From: a virus
Strand: one strand, 5' to 3'
Length of the DNA stretch: 38,397 nt
IMG/VR virus record: IMGVR_UViG_3300014501_000037
Span: 1-38,397 of that record
Position numbers and translations under genes: made by a program
In this document: one piece after another, positions 38,342 to 38,397 of the stretch
Layout of the letters: each line of letters starts with the position of its first letter
How positions within the stretch are numbered: the stretch's first letter is position 1
The notes under the pieces: model-generated
Seen by the model: only the letters and a program-made list of their open reading frames with translations
Databases searched by the model: none
Told to the model about the DNA's origin: nothing

Positions 38342-38397
38342 CTATATGCCGGCCGGGTCGGCGTTGGCGGGGATGTCGAGGGTTTCGTAGAGGGTCA
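38342..38397 (-). other. End of an open frame entering from the right edge (J-domain-like fragment)
   Basis: The frame entering from the edge reads TLYETLDIPANADPAGI then TAG at 38342-38344. The words resemble the first helix of a DnaJ J-domain (LYETLGV.. A....I), but it stops before the HPD motif. It may be the true C-terminus of an unrelated gene or a truncated J-domain; too short to decide. Confidence 0.25.

Noticed and set aside
1-38397. CRISPR array or tRNA gene
   Set aside because: I found no regularly spaced repeats and no cloverleaf-like sequence in the gaps, which are short.

Overview
The window is most of the late region of a tailed phage or prophage with a podovirus-like (P22-like) virion plan, interrupted by a cargo-carrying transposon. 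GC is high (above 60% over most of it, by eye), genes are packed with ATGA, TGATG and TAATG overlaps, and nearly everything is read on the minus strand. A GC-rich alphaproteobacterial host (Bradyrhizobiaceae-like) is my inference; no gene proves it.

Reading the minus strand from the right: a coiled-coil gene (37745-38242) ends at a terminator that is now 4.3 kb away, because an IS1595-family element (33428-37713, perfect 24-bp inverted repeats, 8-bp target duplication) has inserted between them. The element carries its transposase, a fused single-chain restriction-modification protein, a RelE-like toxin and a small basic partner. Left of it, 33199-25769 is an operon opened by a ribbon-helix-helix protein and holding a STELLO-like glycosyltransferase, half of an AP2 domain, a second glycosyltransferase, a sugar-nucleotide epimerase, a serine recombinase, a TPR/GT9-like glycosyltransferase, a DUF4406 protein and a FkbM methyltransferase: a surface-glycan cassette. 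From 25772 to 23661 come small accessory genes, including a KTSC protein and a likely Acb2/Tad1 hairpin-domain protein (candidate anti-CBASS/anti-Thoeris nucleotide sponge).

The packaging and virion block follows: large terminase (21738-23651), zinc-ribbon protein, portal, small genes, scaffold, major capsid (TTG start), a beta-repeat decoration-like protein, two paralogous gp4-like adaptors, a gp10-like tail protein and three large ejection-type proteins (3222-9253). After them come an 86-residue protein, a holin-like protein and four consecutive proteins with Sec signal peptides; the last runs off the left edge. Two small plus-strand units, an orphan ribbon-helix-helix gene (12654) and an HTH gene with a companion (18916-19513), sit inside the late block like morons.

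I see no integrase of the tyrosine type, no recognisable endolysin, no confident small terminase, no CI-type repressor, no tRNA and no CRISPR array in the window.
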